A stretch of DNA of 64,000 bases from Hyphomicrobiales bacterium (GCA_025359215.1 JANYHE010000049.1:1-64000); one strand, 5' to 3'; counted from the first letter of the stretch, positions 1-8,560 are shown. Numbers and translations: made by a program. The notes: generated by a model not told the origin, from the letters alone.

Positions 1-433
1 CCACTTTGAGGCCAAACAGCGCTGCAATGGAACCAATGGCCCCATTGGGTGCATAGATAGCTGAAAGTGCAATTCCAGCAACGGCGGTGGGCAAAGCAAA
101 AGGCAAATCCACCACAGCATCGACGATGCGCTTGCCGGGAAAATCATATCGCACCAAAACCCACGCCACCAACAAACCAAACACCGCATTGATAAGGGCC
201 GCAATAAAAGCTGCACCAAAAGACAAGCGCAATGCCGCCAGCACGCGCGCATCTGTAGCGATGTGCCAGAATGCTGAAGGACCAATGCTGAAGGCTTTTA
301 ACATAAGCGCCGCAAGTGGAAGCAACACAACCAAACTCAGAGCCAATACGGTAAAACCAAGTGTCAGCCCAAAACCGGGCATGACACTTGGTTGTCGAAA
401 GGCTTTGACGTGGAATGAGGAGGACAGGCCCAC
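1..433 (-). CDS. cysT: Sulfate ABC transporter permease CysT (CysU), 3' part outside the window
   Basis: This is the N-terminal 144 residues of an inner-membrane permease of the CysTWA sulfate/thiosulfate importer; the gene runs off the left edge. The first transmembrane segment follows a PGFGLTLGFTVLALSL stretch typical of CysT. A later VRYDFPGKRIVDAVVDLPFA region matches the start of the conserved permease core, with ALPTAVAGIAL in the next helix. The GTG at 433 is chosen as start: the Sbp TGA stop lies 9 bases upstream and a GAGG ribosome site overlaps that stop. ATG at 382 is an alternative. The gene is in an operon with sbp and is probably controlled by the Rrf2 regulator upstream. The family call is secure; sulfate rather than another oxyanion rests on the Sbp neighbour. 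Confidence 0.9.
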   Translation of the reverse strand, partial: MGLSSSFHVKAFRQPSVMPGFGLTLGFTVLALSLVVLLPLAALMLKAFSIGPSAFWHIATDARVLAALRLSFGAAFIAALINAVFGLLVAWVLVRYDFPGKRIVDAVVDLPFALPTAVAGIALSAIYAPNGAIGSIAALFGLKV

Positions 434-442
434 GTCCAAACC

Positions 443-1477
443 TCAGTTCGTTGGCTTGTAGAGTTGGTCGAAAATTGCACCATCTGCAAAATATGTAGCC
501 TGTGCTTTTTTCCATCCACCAAATGCATCATCTATATTTACAAGCTCAACCTTGGGAAGTTTTGCAAGGTCTGCTGGGTCTGCTGCAGTTGTGTCGCTGG
601 GGCGATAATGTTGGTGGGCCGCAATTTTCTGCACTTCTGGGGTGTAAAGAAAATCCAGATAGGCTTTGGCCACTTCTTCATTGCCGTTAGCTTTTGCGTT
701 TTCGTCAATCACAGCAACCGGAGTTTCAGCGTTGATCGAAAGTGAAGGCACCACAATCTCAAATTTGTCAGCCCCGAATTCATCAAGTGCCAAGAAGGCA
801 TCACTTTCCCACGAGATCAGAACATCACCAATGCCACGCTCAGCAAATGTTGTTGTGGAGCCACGCGCACCTGTGTCAAGAACCGGCACATTCCGGTAAA
901 GATCCGCGATAAAGTTCTTAATCTTCGCTTCATCGCCACCATTGGCTTTGCTGGCCCAGGCCCAAGCAGCCAGATAATTCCAGCGTGCCCCGCCAGAGGT
1001 TTTCGGGTTGGGTGTGATCACCTGCAGCCCTTGCTGGGTGAGATCACCCCAATCCTTAATCGCTTTTGGGTTGCCCTTCTTCACCAGAAAAACGATGGTT
1101 GAAGAATACGGCACGGAATTATGCGGCAAGCGCTTGGCCCAATCCTCTGGCAGCAATTTACTTTTGGCGGCGATGGCGTCAATGTCACCTGCCAAAGCAA
1201 GTGTCACCACATCAGCCTTTAGGCCATCAATAACGGCCCGCGCCTGCTTGCCCGAACCGCCGTGCGATTGGTTGATGGTGACCACTTCGCCATTGTGTTT
1301 GGCCTTCCAATCGGCGGCGAAGGCTTCGTTGATGGCCTTATATAATTCGCGTGTTGGGTCATAGCTCACATTCAGAAGTGTTTTATCGGCAAAAGCCGGT
1401 GCCACAGAAACAGAAGACGCAAACACAACGCTTGCAACAGCGCCTATCAGGCTGCGACGGAGAAGAGAGACGGTCAT
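443..1477 (-). CDS. sbp: Periplasmic sulfate-binding protein
   Basis: This is the periplasmic receptor that captures sulfate (or thiosulfate) and hands it to the CysTWA permease. The 344-residue length is normal. It begins with a Sec signal peptide of about 30 residues ending in APAFA, followed by the family signature [13 protein letters not shown]. The ligand-contact motif [12 protein letters not shown] lies near residue 68. Conserved stretches [15 protein letters not shown] and the C-terminal [18 protein letters not shown] also fit Sbp/CysP. An AAGGAG ribosome site precedes the ATG. The stop codon is 9 bases before the cysT GTG, so the two are translated as a unit. Sbp and CysP cannot be told apart with confidence from sequence alone. 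Confidence 0.93.
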   Translation of the reverse strand: MTVSLLRRSLIGAVASVVFASSVSVAPAFADKTLLNVSYDPTRELYKAINEAFAADWKAKHNGEVVTINQSHGGSGKQARAVIDGLKADVVTLALAGDIDAIAAKSKLLPEDWAKRLPHNSVPYSSTIVFLVKKGNPKAIKDWGDLTQQGLQVITPNPKTSGGARWNYLAAWAWASKANGGDEAKIKNFIADLYRNVPVLDTGARGSTTTFAERGIGDVLISWESDAFLALDEFGADKFEIVVPSLSINAETPVAVIDENAKANGNEEVAKAYLDFLYTPEVQKIAAHQHYRPSDTTAADPADLAKLPKVELVNIDDAFGGWKKAQATYFADGAIFDQLYKPTN

Positions 1478-1500
1478 GAGATACTCCTTTTGTTGAATAA

Positions 1501-1555
1501 CCTATTAATACACCAGTTTAGTATAGATTCAACAAGTTTGTTCGTTTTAAAGAAC
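1501..1555 (-). promoter_or_regulatory. Candidate sbp promoter and operator
   Basis: Read on the minus strand, TTGAAT (1527-1532) and TATTAA (1505-1510) are separated by 16 bases and sit just upstream of the sbp ribosome site, a plausible sigma-70 promoter. Just upstream is an imperfect palindrome, GTTCGTTTTAAAGAAC (1540-1555). The -10 region GGTGTATTAATAGG resembles GGTGGTATTAAATCC in front of the Rrf2 gene. This is inference from pattern only. Confidence 0.35.
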
Positions 1556-1585
1556 GATTTTTAGTTTTCGTTCTTTTTCAAGGTC

Positions 1586-2029
1586 TTATTGTTGGAAAAC
1601 TGAACCAGAAAGCGCCGGATTGGCAATCAGTTGGGCCAGTGTGGTGGCTTCAAGTCGCGCCAGATAATCGGCATAGGGCTTATCAAAGGCACGACGAATC
1701 TCACAGGTTGCTTCATCCCGGCAATCATCGCATTTGCGGTAAGCAGTTCGCGAAAGGCAGGGCAAAGGCGCAATTGGCCCATCAACCAAGCGTAAAAACG
1801 GCCCAATATGAATAAGATCGGCAGGTTTCAACAACTCATAGCCGCCATCCCGGCCACGGCGGCTGGAAATATATCCCGCCGTTCTGAGTGATGATAATAT
1901 CTGCTCGATAAACTTGCGCGGCAGCTTTTCCTGTTCGCACAATTCCCGAATGTTCATGCCCTGCCCTGGCTTGGCGCGAGCCAAGGCGACAATAGCTTTG
2001 AAAGCATAACGGGCGCGCTGAGAAATCAT
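1586..2029 (-). CDS. Rrf2-family transcriptional regulator, probable control of sulfate uptake
   Basis: This is a 147-residue Rrf2-family repressor (IscR/CymR/NsrR group). The N-terminal winged helix opens with MISQRARYAFKAIVALA, and the wing carries the usual SSRRGRDGGYEL. The effector region has four cysteines, C91, C100, C103 and C109; IscR uses three in this region to hold a [2Fe-2S] cluster, so a cluster or thiol sensor is plausible. The gene is directly upstream of sbp-cysT on the same strand with a 108-base gap, which suggests control of sulfate import in response to cysteine or Fe-S status. The ATG at 2029 lacks a strong ribosome site, but the N-terminus matches the family start. The target and the ligand are inferred. 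Confidence 0.87.
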   Translation of the reverse strand: MISQRARYAFKAIVALARAKPGQGMNIRELCEQEKLPRKFIEQILSSLRTAGYISSRRGRDGGYELLKPADLIHIGPFLRLVDGPIAPLPCLSRTAYRKCDDCRDEATCEIRRAFDKPYADYLARLEATTLAQLIANPALSGSVFQQ

Positions 2030-2073
2030 ATCAATACCATAGACTTTAAACAGAAATACTCAACTTTGAAATC

Positions 2074-2088
2074 GGTGGTATTAAATCC
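2074..2088. promoter_or_regulatory. Candidate Rrf2 operator upstream of its own gene
   Basis: The plus-strand sequence GGTGGTATTAAATCC lies 45-60 bases before the Rrf2 start. It resembles GGTGTATTAATAGG (minus strand, 1501-1514) in the sbp promoter. A shared GGTG-TATTAA core at both genes would fit a self-regulated repressor. The match is short and unproven. Confidence 0.25.
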
Positions 2089-2259
2089 GAAAAATGGAGT
2101 GTGAGGAATCTATCACCCTCGTTCGCTATCACACCACCACACCTCTGATTAACTATAAGAATTTAGTCAAATTTGATTTTTTAACATTATCACTCAATCA
2201 AAGGTAGATCGAGTGTGGGAGTCAAATCGAACGTCCTCTCTCGAACCTGAGTTCAACTT

Positions 2260-2280
2260 TCCGAACTTTATGTGTTCGGA
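2260..2280 (+). other. Hairpin in the 5' leader of the TPR gene
   Basis: A perfect inverted repeat, TCCGAAC-N7-GTTCGGA, ends 5 bases before the GAGGAG ribosome site (2285-2290) of the GTG-started gene at 2298. It could be an operator or an RNA hairpin that affects translation. No T-run follows, so it is not a terminator. Confidence 0.45.
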
Positions 2281-2297
2281 TACTGAGGAGAAATAGT

Positions 2298-3017
2298 GTG
2301 AAAAAGATTTCGCAGGCCCTTGTTGTGTTATCAAGCTTCTATTTGACGCTGCCCGCCGCTTCTGTGGCGCAGACGTTAGCTGGCGGGCAGTTCTGCACAC
2401 TGCAACAAGTCAAGAAAAACGCAGCGTCCGCAATTGATATGTGCAAACTGCAGGCAAATTCTAACCAGCTCTCCGCCTCTGAAAAATCCAATGCCCTGTT
2501 CACATTGGGCTATGGCTATATGTTGGTTGATCTGCAGCAAGAAGGCTTTTCGATCAACAATCTGGGACGCACAATTGCCACCTGGCGCATGGCCACAGCC
2601 ATTGACCAAAGCAATATGAAGCCATTGTTAGCACTTGCCAGCCTTAACCGCATTTTCATGCGGCCACAGGAAGCAGAATTAATTTATGCCGAGATTGAGC
2701 AACGCGCACCGGAAAACTGGCAGGCCTATACCCATCATTCCCTCAATCTGCGTTCAATCGACGAGCCATCTACCCCAACACGCCTCGCCCTTTCCGAAAA
2801 AGCCGTTGCATTGCAGCCTCAGGAACCCATGGCCCACTATGCGCTTGGCATGGCTCTCTTGGCCAATCATCAACAAGAGGAAGCCATAACGCAGTTGCGC
2901 CTTGCAGAGCACAATTTCGACGCCCAACAATTTGATGAAGCAGGCCTCATGCCACTTGAAAACCCATCCCAAGTCATGGCCTCAATTGTTCAAGTGACAC
3001 CCACAGCTTCAGAATAG
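2298..3017 (+). CDS. Exported TPR-repeat protein of unknown function
   Basis: I do not recognise a specific family. The 239-residue protein starts with a Sec signal peptide (MKKISQALVVLSS ... SVAQT), so it should be periplasmic. Residues from about 90 to 215 form helical tetratricopeptide-like repeats, for example MKPLLALASLNRIFMRPQEA, ENWQAYTHHSLNLR and PMAHYALGMALLANHQQEEA. Such repeats usually bind partner proteins. The start is GTG at 2298, supported by GAGGAG eight bases upstream. A perfect hairpin precedes the ribosome site. The gene stands alone between the divergent Rrf2 gene and a tRNA on the other strand. A short ACCTGC-AAC-GCAGGT hairpin follows the stop (3025-3039). Confidence 0.8.
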   Translation: MKKISQALVVLSSFYLTLPAASVAQTLAGGQFCTLQQVKKNAASAIDMCKLQANSNQLSASEKSNALFTLGYGYMLVDLQQEGFSINNLGRTIATWRMATAIDQSNMKPLLALASLNRIFMRPQEAELIYAEIEQRAPENWQAYTHHSLNLRSIDEPSTPTRLALSEKAVALQPQEPMAHYALGMALLANHQQEEAITQLRLAEHNFDAQQFDEAGLMPLENPSQVMASIVQVTPTASE

Positions 3018-3071
3018 GCACACCACCTGCAACGCAGGTACTGAAACAATTTGGATTGGAATGGAATAAAC

Positions 3072-3146
3072 TGGTGCTGCTGGGCAGGATTGAACTGCCG
3101 ACCTCATCATTACCAATGATGTGCTCTACCACTGAGCTACAGCAGC
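3072..3146 (-). tRNA. tRNA-Thr (anticodon GGT)
   Basis: On the minus strand the acceptor GCTGCTG pairs with CAGCAGC, followed by discriminator A and an encoded CCA. The D-arm has AGCTCAGTGGTAGAGC, the anticodon stem CATCA/TGATG encloses TTGGTAA (anticodon GGT, reading ACC/ACU), and the T-loop is GTTCAATCC. The length is 75 bases with CCA. Confidence 0.97.
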
Positions 3147-3295
3147 AACGTTGATGCGTTCCATACAAAATCAACTCGTGAGCTGCAAGCTCCAATTTTG
3201 GTTTAAATTTGACCGCATCTTCCGCCAAAAATTCCTGCCACCACAAAATAGTTTAAAAACCGTGGAACGTTTATCGTGCACGCTCGTTTAAGAAC

Positions 3296-4273
3296 ATGAA
3301 AATATTCACTTTATGTTTTAGCGCTTTATCGATTGTTTTCGCCACCGCCAGTTTTGGCCAAACCCCCATCACCACTGATGACATTAACGCTGCGGAATTT
3401 TCGAGCGCCCTGCCCGAAGGCGTGAGCCCCCTCACTGTGAAGCTGCAAGTGTTGCTGGACCGAGCCGGAGCAAATCCTGGCGTGATTGATGGCATCGCCG
3501 GCGAGAATGTTACACGGGCGATTACGAATTACGAAGAAATGCGCGGGCTGGTCCCCGATGGCACAATGAACCCAGCACTATGGGAAAAATTACGTTCAGA
3601 AAGTCCAACATCTAAAGCATACACCATCGCCCCTAAAGATGTCGAAAAGCTTGTAGGCAGCATTCCTTCTGACTATGCGGAAATGGCAAAAATGGAATGG
3701 CTTGGCTACACATCGGGGGCGGAAGCACTAGCCGAAAAATTTCACATGGATCAGAAATTGTTGACTCTGCTGAATCCCAGTGCACAGTTTGTGGCAGGCG
3801 AGACAATTATTGTGGTCGATCCAGAAACGCAGGCCCCGATTGCGATAAGTCGCATGGTTGCTGATAAAGCCAATGAAAGGGTGCTGATTTTTGGACCAGG
3901 TGACACCCCCCTCATCATTTATCCAGCGACAATCGGCAGTGACTCGACGCCGTCCCCGCATGGAACCCATGAGGTTAAATCTGTGGCAGAGTTCCCAACT
4001 TATGCCTATAATCCCAGCATCAATTTCCAGCAGGCAGCAAACACTGAAAAGCTAACAATTCCACCAGGCCCCAATGGACCAGTAGGCGCAGTTTGGATTG
4101 ATTTGACAGAGCCAACCTACGGCATTCATGGAACGCCAGAGCCATCAAAGATTTCCAAAAATTCTTCGCATGGCTGCGTTCGGCTAACAAATTGGGACGC
4201 AACTGAACTGGCAAAAATGGTGAAGCCTGGAGTTCCGGTAATTTTTATCGAGGCGGCGAAGTCTATTTATTAA
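3296..4273 (+). CDS. L,D-transpeptidase (YkuD domain) with peptidoglycan-binding domain
   Basis: This is a periplasmic enzyme that makes 3-3 cross-links in peptidoglycan or attaches proteins to it. It has a signal peptide (MKIFTLCFSALSIVFATASFG). A PG_binding_1 type helical region spans about residues 45-95 (KLQVLLDRAGANPGVIDG). A LysM-like stretch covers about 150-175 (AEKFHMDQKLLTLLNPS). The C-terminal YkuD domain runs from about 190 to 320. The catalytic motif is visible: HGTPEPSK near 276-283, then SSHGCVRLTN with the nucleophile Cys near 294. The 325-residue length fits the alphaproteobacterial subgroup. The gene is monocistronic. Confidence 0.93.
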   Translation: MKIFTLCFSALSIVFATASFGQTPITTDDINAAEFSSALPEGVSPLTVKLQVLLDRAGANPGVIDGIAGENVTRAITNYEEMRGLVPDGTMNPALWEKLRSESPTSKAYTIAPKDVEKLVGSIPSDYAEMAKMEWLGYTSGAEALAEKFHMDQKLLTLLNPSAQFVAGETIIVVDPETQAPIAISRMVADKANERVLIFGPGDTPLIIYPATIGSDSTPSPHGTHEVKSVAEFPTYAYNPSINFQQAANTEKLTIPPGPNGPVGAVWIDLTEPTYGIHGTPEPSKISKNSSHGCVRLTNWDATELAKMVKPGVPVIFIEAAKSIY

Positions 4274-4365
4274 AACTATTTGCGCCGAATTTTTGGAACA
4301 AAAACCTAAATCACTCAGTTTTGTAATTCACAAGAAGGTTGCGCTGCGCCAGCTGCTAACGAGTA

Positions 4366-6171
4366 ATGAGAGATCCAATGCGACCTTTGCCAGTGAAGAT
4401 ATTTGACGAAAACATCGTCGCGCGGTCATTGAATCAACACATCGTCAATGGACTTATTATTTTTCTCTCAATCTGTGCCATTCTCTATTTTGGCCAGCAA
4501 ATACTAATCCCCATCGTTTTAGCAATTTTGTTGTCATTTCTGCTCTCGCCACTGGTGAGAGTTTTGCAGAAAATGAAAATTCCCAAGTCCCCTGCTATTG
4601 TTGGCGTTGTACTTGTAGCATTTGCCTTACTGTTTGGCGTAGCCGCCGTAGTTGCCACCACCTTGACCAACCTTGCAGGTGACCTGCCACAATACGAAAG
4701 CAATTTGCGAGAAAAAGCACGGAGTTTGAAGTTCGCCACATCGGGCGGAAATACAATTGAAAAAGCCGCGAATGTGCTGAAGGATCTTCAAACAGAACTT
4801 CAGAAGCCAGATCAAGCATCGGGCATTTCAACACTGACTGTAAAACCAATTACAGTGGAATTGCGTCAGACAAGTTTTGGTCCTCTCGATCCTGTTATAT
4901 CTGTGGTCTCAGTCCTAATCCATCCCATGACGCAATTGGGAATTGTAATCTTGATGGTGGTCCTTATTCTTTTCAACAAAGAAGATTTGAGAAATAGATT
5001 GATCCGTCTGATCGGAACTGGCGATCTGAACCGCACCACTCAGGCCCTTGACGAGGCTGGCCTTCGCCTGAGCAAGTTATTCACCGCGCAGATTCTCATC
5101 AATGCTTCAACGGGAGCATTCATTGGCGTAGCACTCGCGTTAATCGGCATTCCCGGGGCCATTCTATGGGGAGTTCTCACAGCAATACTGCGCTTTGTGC
5201 CCTATGTTGGCACGTTGATGTCGGCGGTTTTTCCCATCATTATTGCGATAGCCATTGGCAATGGCTGGACATTAGCGCTTCTGACGATTGGTGTTGTGGT
5301 CATCGTAGAATTTGTCGTGGGTCAAGTATTGGAACCTCTGTTCTTCGGCAAAATGACAGGTCTATCGCCTGTGGCCATCGTTGCCTCGGCTGCATTCTGG
5401 GCTGCACTATGGGGGCCTATTGGTTTAATTTTGGCAACCCCACTGACGATTGGACTGTTAGTGATAGGCCGCAACATTGAGTCTCTAAGCTTCTTTGAAG
5501 TTTTACTTGGTAGTGAAGCCGTGCTGGCCCCTGATCATGCTTTCTATCAGCGCATGCTGGCATCCGATCCGATCGAAGCGGCAGAGCTCGCCGACGACTA
5601 TGTAAAAGCAGGACGGATTGAAGAGTATTTGGTTGAAGTTGCCATTCCAGGACTAATGCTGGCAAATAATGATCAATTGCGAGGCGTGCTTTCCACCGAA
5701 CGCCAAACCACCATCGCATCAACTTTCTCTGAAATGCTCGATGAGATTCTAGCTGATTTTGACAAGGACGAAGATATTGCACCGCCCATGCTTTTGGTAT
5801 CAGCGCCGGGCGCGCTAAATTTTGCAGCAACGTTAGCGTTCTCAGGCCTTTTAAAATTTAAAAACGTACCCCACACGATGATGGCCCAAGATGCAATTTC
5901 GCCGGGCAAACTAGTTGAAACAGATATCACCAACGTTGAATATTTGTGCCTGTGCTACTTAACAGCGCCTAGCGAGGCAAAGCACAAATATTTACTACGA
6001 CGCGTAACCATGCTGGCTCGCAACGCCAAAACGATCAGCGTGGCTTGGTCTGTTTCGAGCGACAATATACAGGTGCAAAACCCAGCAAGTGCCATTTCAA
6101 TACTTCCAAAATTGAACCCCGCAAAATCGGAAGTTTTAACCGCAGTAAAAACCACTTCATCTGAAAACTGA
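4366..6171 (+). CDS. AI-2E family transporter with long C-terminal cytoplasmic extension
   Basis: This is an inner-membrane permease of the AI-2E/PerM family (PF01594). The membrane part covers about residues 25-370, with helices such as LIIFLSICAILYFGQQILIPIVLAILLSF split by loops. The family signature region ALDEAGLRLSKLFTAQILINASTGAFIG is followed by IPGAILWGVLTAILRFVPYVG and PLFFGKMTGLSPVAIVASAAFW. Typical members are about 350-370 residues; this one is 601. The extra 230 residues are soluble, starting at APDHAFYQRMLASDPIEAAE, and end in an alpha/beta-looking segment (PPMLLVSAPGALNFAATLAFSG). Such long forms occur in alphaproteobacteria to my knowledge. The substrate is unknown, and AI-2 export should not be assumed. 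Confidence 0.88.
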   Translation: MRDPMRPLPVKIFDENIVARSLNQHIVNGLIIFLSICAILYFGQQILIPIVLAILLSFLLSPLVRVLQKMKIPKSPAIVGVVLVAFALLFGVAAVVATTLTNLAGDLPQYESNLREKARSLKFATSGGNTIEKAANVLKDLQTELQKPDQASGISTLTVKPITVELRQTSFGPLDPVISVVSVLIHPMTQLGIVILMVVLILFNKEDLRNRLIRLIGTGDLNRTTQALDEAGLRLSKLFTAQILINASTGAFIGVALALIGIPGAILWGVLTAILRFVPYVGTLMSAVFPIIIAIAIGNGWTLALLTIGVVVIVEFVVGQVLEPLFFGKMTGLSPVAIVASAAFWAALWGPIGLILATPLTIGLLVIGRNIESLSFFEVLLGSEAVLAPDHAFYQRMLASDPIEAAELADDYVKAGRIEEYLVEVAIPGLMLANNDQLRGVLSTERQTTIASTFSEMLDEILADFDKDEDIAPPMLLVSAPGALNFAATLAFSGLLKFKNVPHTMMAQDAISPGKLVETDITNVEYLCLCYLTAPSEAKHKYLLRRVTMLARNAKTISVAWSVSSDNIQVQNPASAISILPKLNPAKSEVLTAVKTTSSEN

Positions 6172-6230
6172 TATGCATGCGCGCCCCGCAAGCAGGATGA
6201 AGAGTCGAATTGCAAATGTATCTTAAAGAA

Positions 6231-6306
6231 TGGTGCCCGAGACCGGAATCGAACCAGTGACACGCGGATTTTCAATCCGCTGCTCTACCAACTGAGCTAC
6301 TCGGGC
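6231..6306 (-). tRNA. tRNA-Phe (anticodon GAA)
   Basis: On the minus strand the acceptor GCCCGAG pairs with CTCGGGC, followed by A and an encoded CCA. The D-arm is AGCTCAGTTGGTAGAGC. The anticodon stem GCGGA/TCCGC encloses TTGAAAA (anticodon GAA). The T-loop is GTTCGATTC. The length is 76 bases. Confidence 0.97.
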
Positions 6307-6390
6307 ATCTAAACAATTTCTTCTTGATGAAATTGTCTCTTGGTGAAGCGCTGTATAAGAGATCAACAGCGCCGTTGCAACCACTCAAAA

Positions 6391-6421
6391 CACAAAAAGA
6401 AACCCCGCCAAAAAGCGGGGT
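6391..6421 (-). terminator. Rho-independent terminator of the MHS transporter gene
   Basis: ACCCCGC-N6-GCGGGGT forms a 7-bp GC-rich stem (6402-6421). On the minus strand it is followed by a T-rich run (TTTCTTTTTG). It lies 19 bases after the stop of the gene at 6440-8266. Confidence 0.88.
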
Positions 6422-6439
6422 CTCCAAAGTCTTAACCTA

Positions 6440-8266
6440 TCAAACGTCAGAAATATCGACGTCTTTGGTGTCTTTGAGGAACAAGAACCCAATCACCACC
6501 GTAATCAAGGCAATCACCACAGGATACCAAAGCCCAGCGTAAACATTGCCGGTGAAGGCCACGATAGCCGTTGCCAGCAATGGCAACATGCCACCAAACC
6601 AGCCATTGCCAATATGATAGGGCAAAGACATGGATGTGTAGCGAATAGCAGTGGGGAACAATTCCACCAGAAACGCAGCAATAGGACCATAAACCATGGT
6701 GACATAAATCATCATGGCAAAAAGTATGGCAATCGCTGCGGGCCAGCTGATCTTAGCTTTGTCAGCAAAACCTGCAGCCACTTCGCTCACAGTGGCTTTG
6801 GCGGTGCCGTCGGCAGCCACATCCACTTTGTCGATGTTGGTAACATCAGCCAATTTCTTGGCTGTTGCATCAAGCGCCATCCGGGCTTCTGAAAGCACAG
6901 CCATTGCATCAGCTGGCTTTTTGTCCGTCTGTGCTGCAGCCACCTTGTCAGCTTGCTCTTTGGTGAGAGCAATTTCTGAAGTGGCAATTTTCAGGTGAGG
7001 ATAGCCTGAATCAGCCAAGGCCTTGCTCCACGCAAAAGGCGAGAAGCCTTCAAGCTTGGTGCCATTCACATCCAAAGACGCAACCGTGCCTGCGGCTGCC
7101 TCCGTAGACTTAAACGACAATCCGGCCTTGGTCATAAAGTCCTTTGCCTTGTCACAATCACCAAATTTTGACCATGGACCAACAAACACATTGAAGTGAC
7201 ATTGGGCAGGATCAACCGTCACGGTCAGTGCGGTTTTTGCAGTGTAATCGGAAAGATCAGGATTAACCGCTTTGGCAAGATAACCAAACAGTGGGAAATA
7301 TGTGAGTGCGCCAAGCAAGCAGCCCGCCAAAATAATCTTCAGGCGACCGATTCTGTCCGATAGCGAGCCGAAAATCACAAAGAAAGGCGTGCCTAAAAGC
7401 AGCGCAATGCCGACCAGATAATAGGCCGTCATATAATCCACTTTTTGCGTGATGGTGAGGAAGAACAGGGCATAGAATTGACCTGTGTACCAAATAACAC
7501 CTTGGCCCATGGTGGCACCCAAAAGCGCCAGCAGAACGAATTTGTTATTAGGTGATTTCAAAAAGGAATCAGTTAGCGGCGAAGACGAGCCTTTGCCTTC
7601 TGATTTCATTTTTTGGAAAACTGGTGATTCATTAAGCTTCAACCGAATCCAAATTGAGAAGATCAACAGGAATGCCGAAACAATAAACGGAATACGCCAG
7701 CCCCAAGTGGCAAAGTCTGCCGCGGCCATGTTTGTGCGCGCCAAACCAATCACTAAGAGTGACAAGAAGAAGCCAATGGTCGCTGTTGTTTGAATCCAAC
7801 TGGTGAAATAACCGCGTTGGCCGTGCGGAGCATGCTCGGCCACATAAGTGGCAGCACCGCCATATTCACCGCCCAGTGCCAAGCCTTGCAACAATCGTAA
7901 GCTCACGAGCAATAGTGGAGCAAACCAACCAATTGTTGCGAACGTTGGCAAAAGGCCAACAGCGAACGTTGCAAAACCCATCACCAGCATGGTGACGAGG
8001 AATGTATATTTCCGTCCAACAATATCGCCAAGACGGCCAAACACTAAGGCGCCGAACGGGCGCACCAGAAAGCCAGCAGCATAAGTTGCGAATGCCGCCA
8101 ACAAAGCTGCCGTATCATTGCCTTTTGGAAAAAACAGGGCCGCAAAAAATGGGGCCAAAGTTGCATAGAGATAAAAGTCATACCATTCGAAAACGGTACC
8201 TGTTGATGATGCGAAGATGACGAATTTCTCGTCCCTCGACATTGCTGTGTTAGGTGTAGTTGCCAT
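6440..8266 (-). CDS. MHS-family (metabolite:H+ symporter) MFS transporter with a large periplasmic loop
   Basis: This is an inner-membrane proton symporter of the MFS MHS subfamily (ProP/ShiA/KgtP relatives). Family signatures include FEWYDFYLYATLAPFF near residue 27, RPFGALVFGRLGDIVGRKY near 69-87 and LRLLQGLALGGEYGGAATYVAEHAP near 123-146. The C-terminal half has FLVELFPTAIRYTSMSLPYHIGNGWFGG. Length is 608 residues against about 430-450 for most MHS proteins. The excess lies at about 335-505, between predicted helices 9 and 10, so it should be periplasmic. It is alanine- and lysine-rich and contains two cysteines (C356, C371). A strong GGAGGGGG ribosome site precedes the ATG. The substrate is unknown. 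Confidence 0.9.
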   Translation of the reverse strand: MATTPNTAMSRDEKFVIFASSTGTVFEWYDFYLYATLAPFFAALFFPKGNDTAALLAAFATYAAGFLVRPFGALVFGRLGDIVGRKYTFLVTMLVMGFATFAVGLLPTFATIGWFAPLLLVSLRLLQGLALGGEYGGAATYVAEHAPHGQRGYFTSWIQTTATIGFFLSLLVIGLARTNMAAADFATWGWRIPFIVSAFLLIFSIWIRLKLNESPVFQKMKSEGKGSSSPLTDSFLKSPNNKFVLLALLGATMGQGVIWYTGQFYALFFLTITQKVDYMTAYYLVGIALLLGTPFFVIFGSLSDRIGRLKIILAGCLLGALTYFPLFGYLAKAVNPDLSDYTAKTALTVTVDPAQCHFNVFVGPWSKFGDCDKAKDFMTKAGLSFKSTEAAAGTVASLDVNGTKLEGFSPFAWSKALADSGYPHLKIATSEIALTKEQADKVAAAQTDKKPADAMAVLSEARMALDATAKKLADVTNIDKVDVAADGTAKATVSEVAAGFADKAKISWPAAIAILFAMMIYVTMVYGPIAAFLVELFPTAIRYTSMSLPYHIGNGWFGGMLPLLATAIVAFTGNVYAGLWYPVVIALITVVIGFLFLKDTKDVDISDV

Positions 8267-8374
8267 GTGTTTGCCCCCTCCCAGAAGCTTAGTATTTGCG
8301 TGCTTCAGATCTGCGGCTGATTACACAGTTACAAATCAAGTATAGGCATGATCTCCGCAAAGGTCGAACACGAA

Positions 8375-8560
8375 TTATTGTTCTCCAGAACTTTCGTCGG
8401 GTTCGCTTTCTGAAGCGGGTATCACGTAATTTCCACCCAACCAGCGGTTCAAGTCGATTTGCGTGCACCGGTTTGAGCAGAACGGGTGAAATTTGGGCTG
8501 CGATGGTTTTTTGCAAATGGCGCACGGCTTGCGGGGGTGAAGGATAATAGGCTCTACCAT
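8375..8560 (-). CDS. yacG: DNA gyrase inhibitor YacG (zinc-finger protein)
   Basis: This is a 61-residue protein with the YacG zinc site C13-x2-C16-x11-C28-x3-C32, followed by the conserved QIDLNRWL segment. In Escherichia coli YacG binds GyrB and blocks gyrase from binding DNA. It ends an operon infA-maf-yacG, starting 8 bases after the maf stop. The infA-maf-yacG order is common in alphaproteobacteria. The acidic tail ([11 protein letters not shown]) is usual for the family. Confidence 0.93.
   Translation of the reverse strand: MVEPIILHPRKPCAICKKPSQPKFHPFCSNRCTQIDLNRWLGGNYVIPASESEPDESSGEQ

Noticed and set aside
2974-3246. 90-residue reading frame on the minus strand across the tRNA-Thr
   Set aside because: It runs through the tRNA gene and into the TPR gene on the opposite strand; the peptide is a translation of the tRNA sequence, not a protein.
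5955-6275. 106-residue reading frame on the minus strand with RFRSRAPFF near its start
   Set aside because: That peptide is the known artefact of translating the 3' end of a tRNA gene (here tRNA-Phe); the rest is antisense to the AI-2E gene.
6390-6425. Hairpin at 6402-6421 as a terminator for a plus-strand gene
   Set aside because: The T-run lies on the minus-strand side and no plus-strand gene ends here; it serves the MHS gene.
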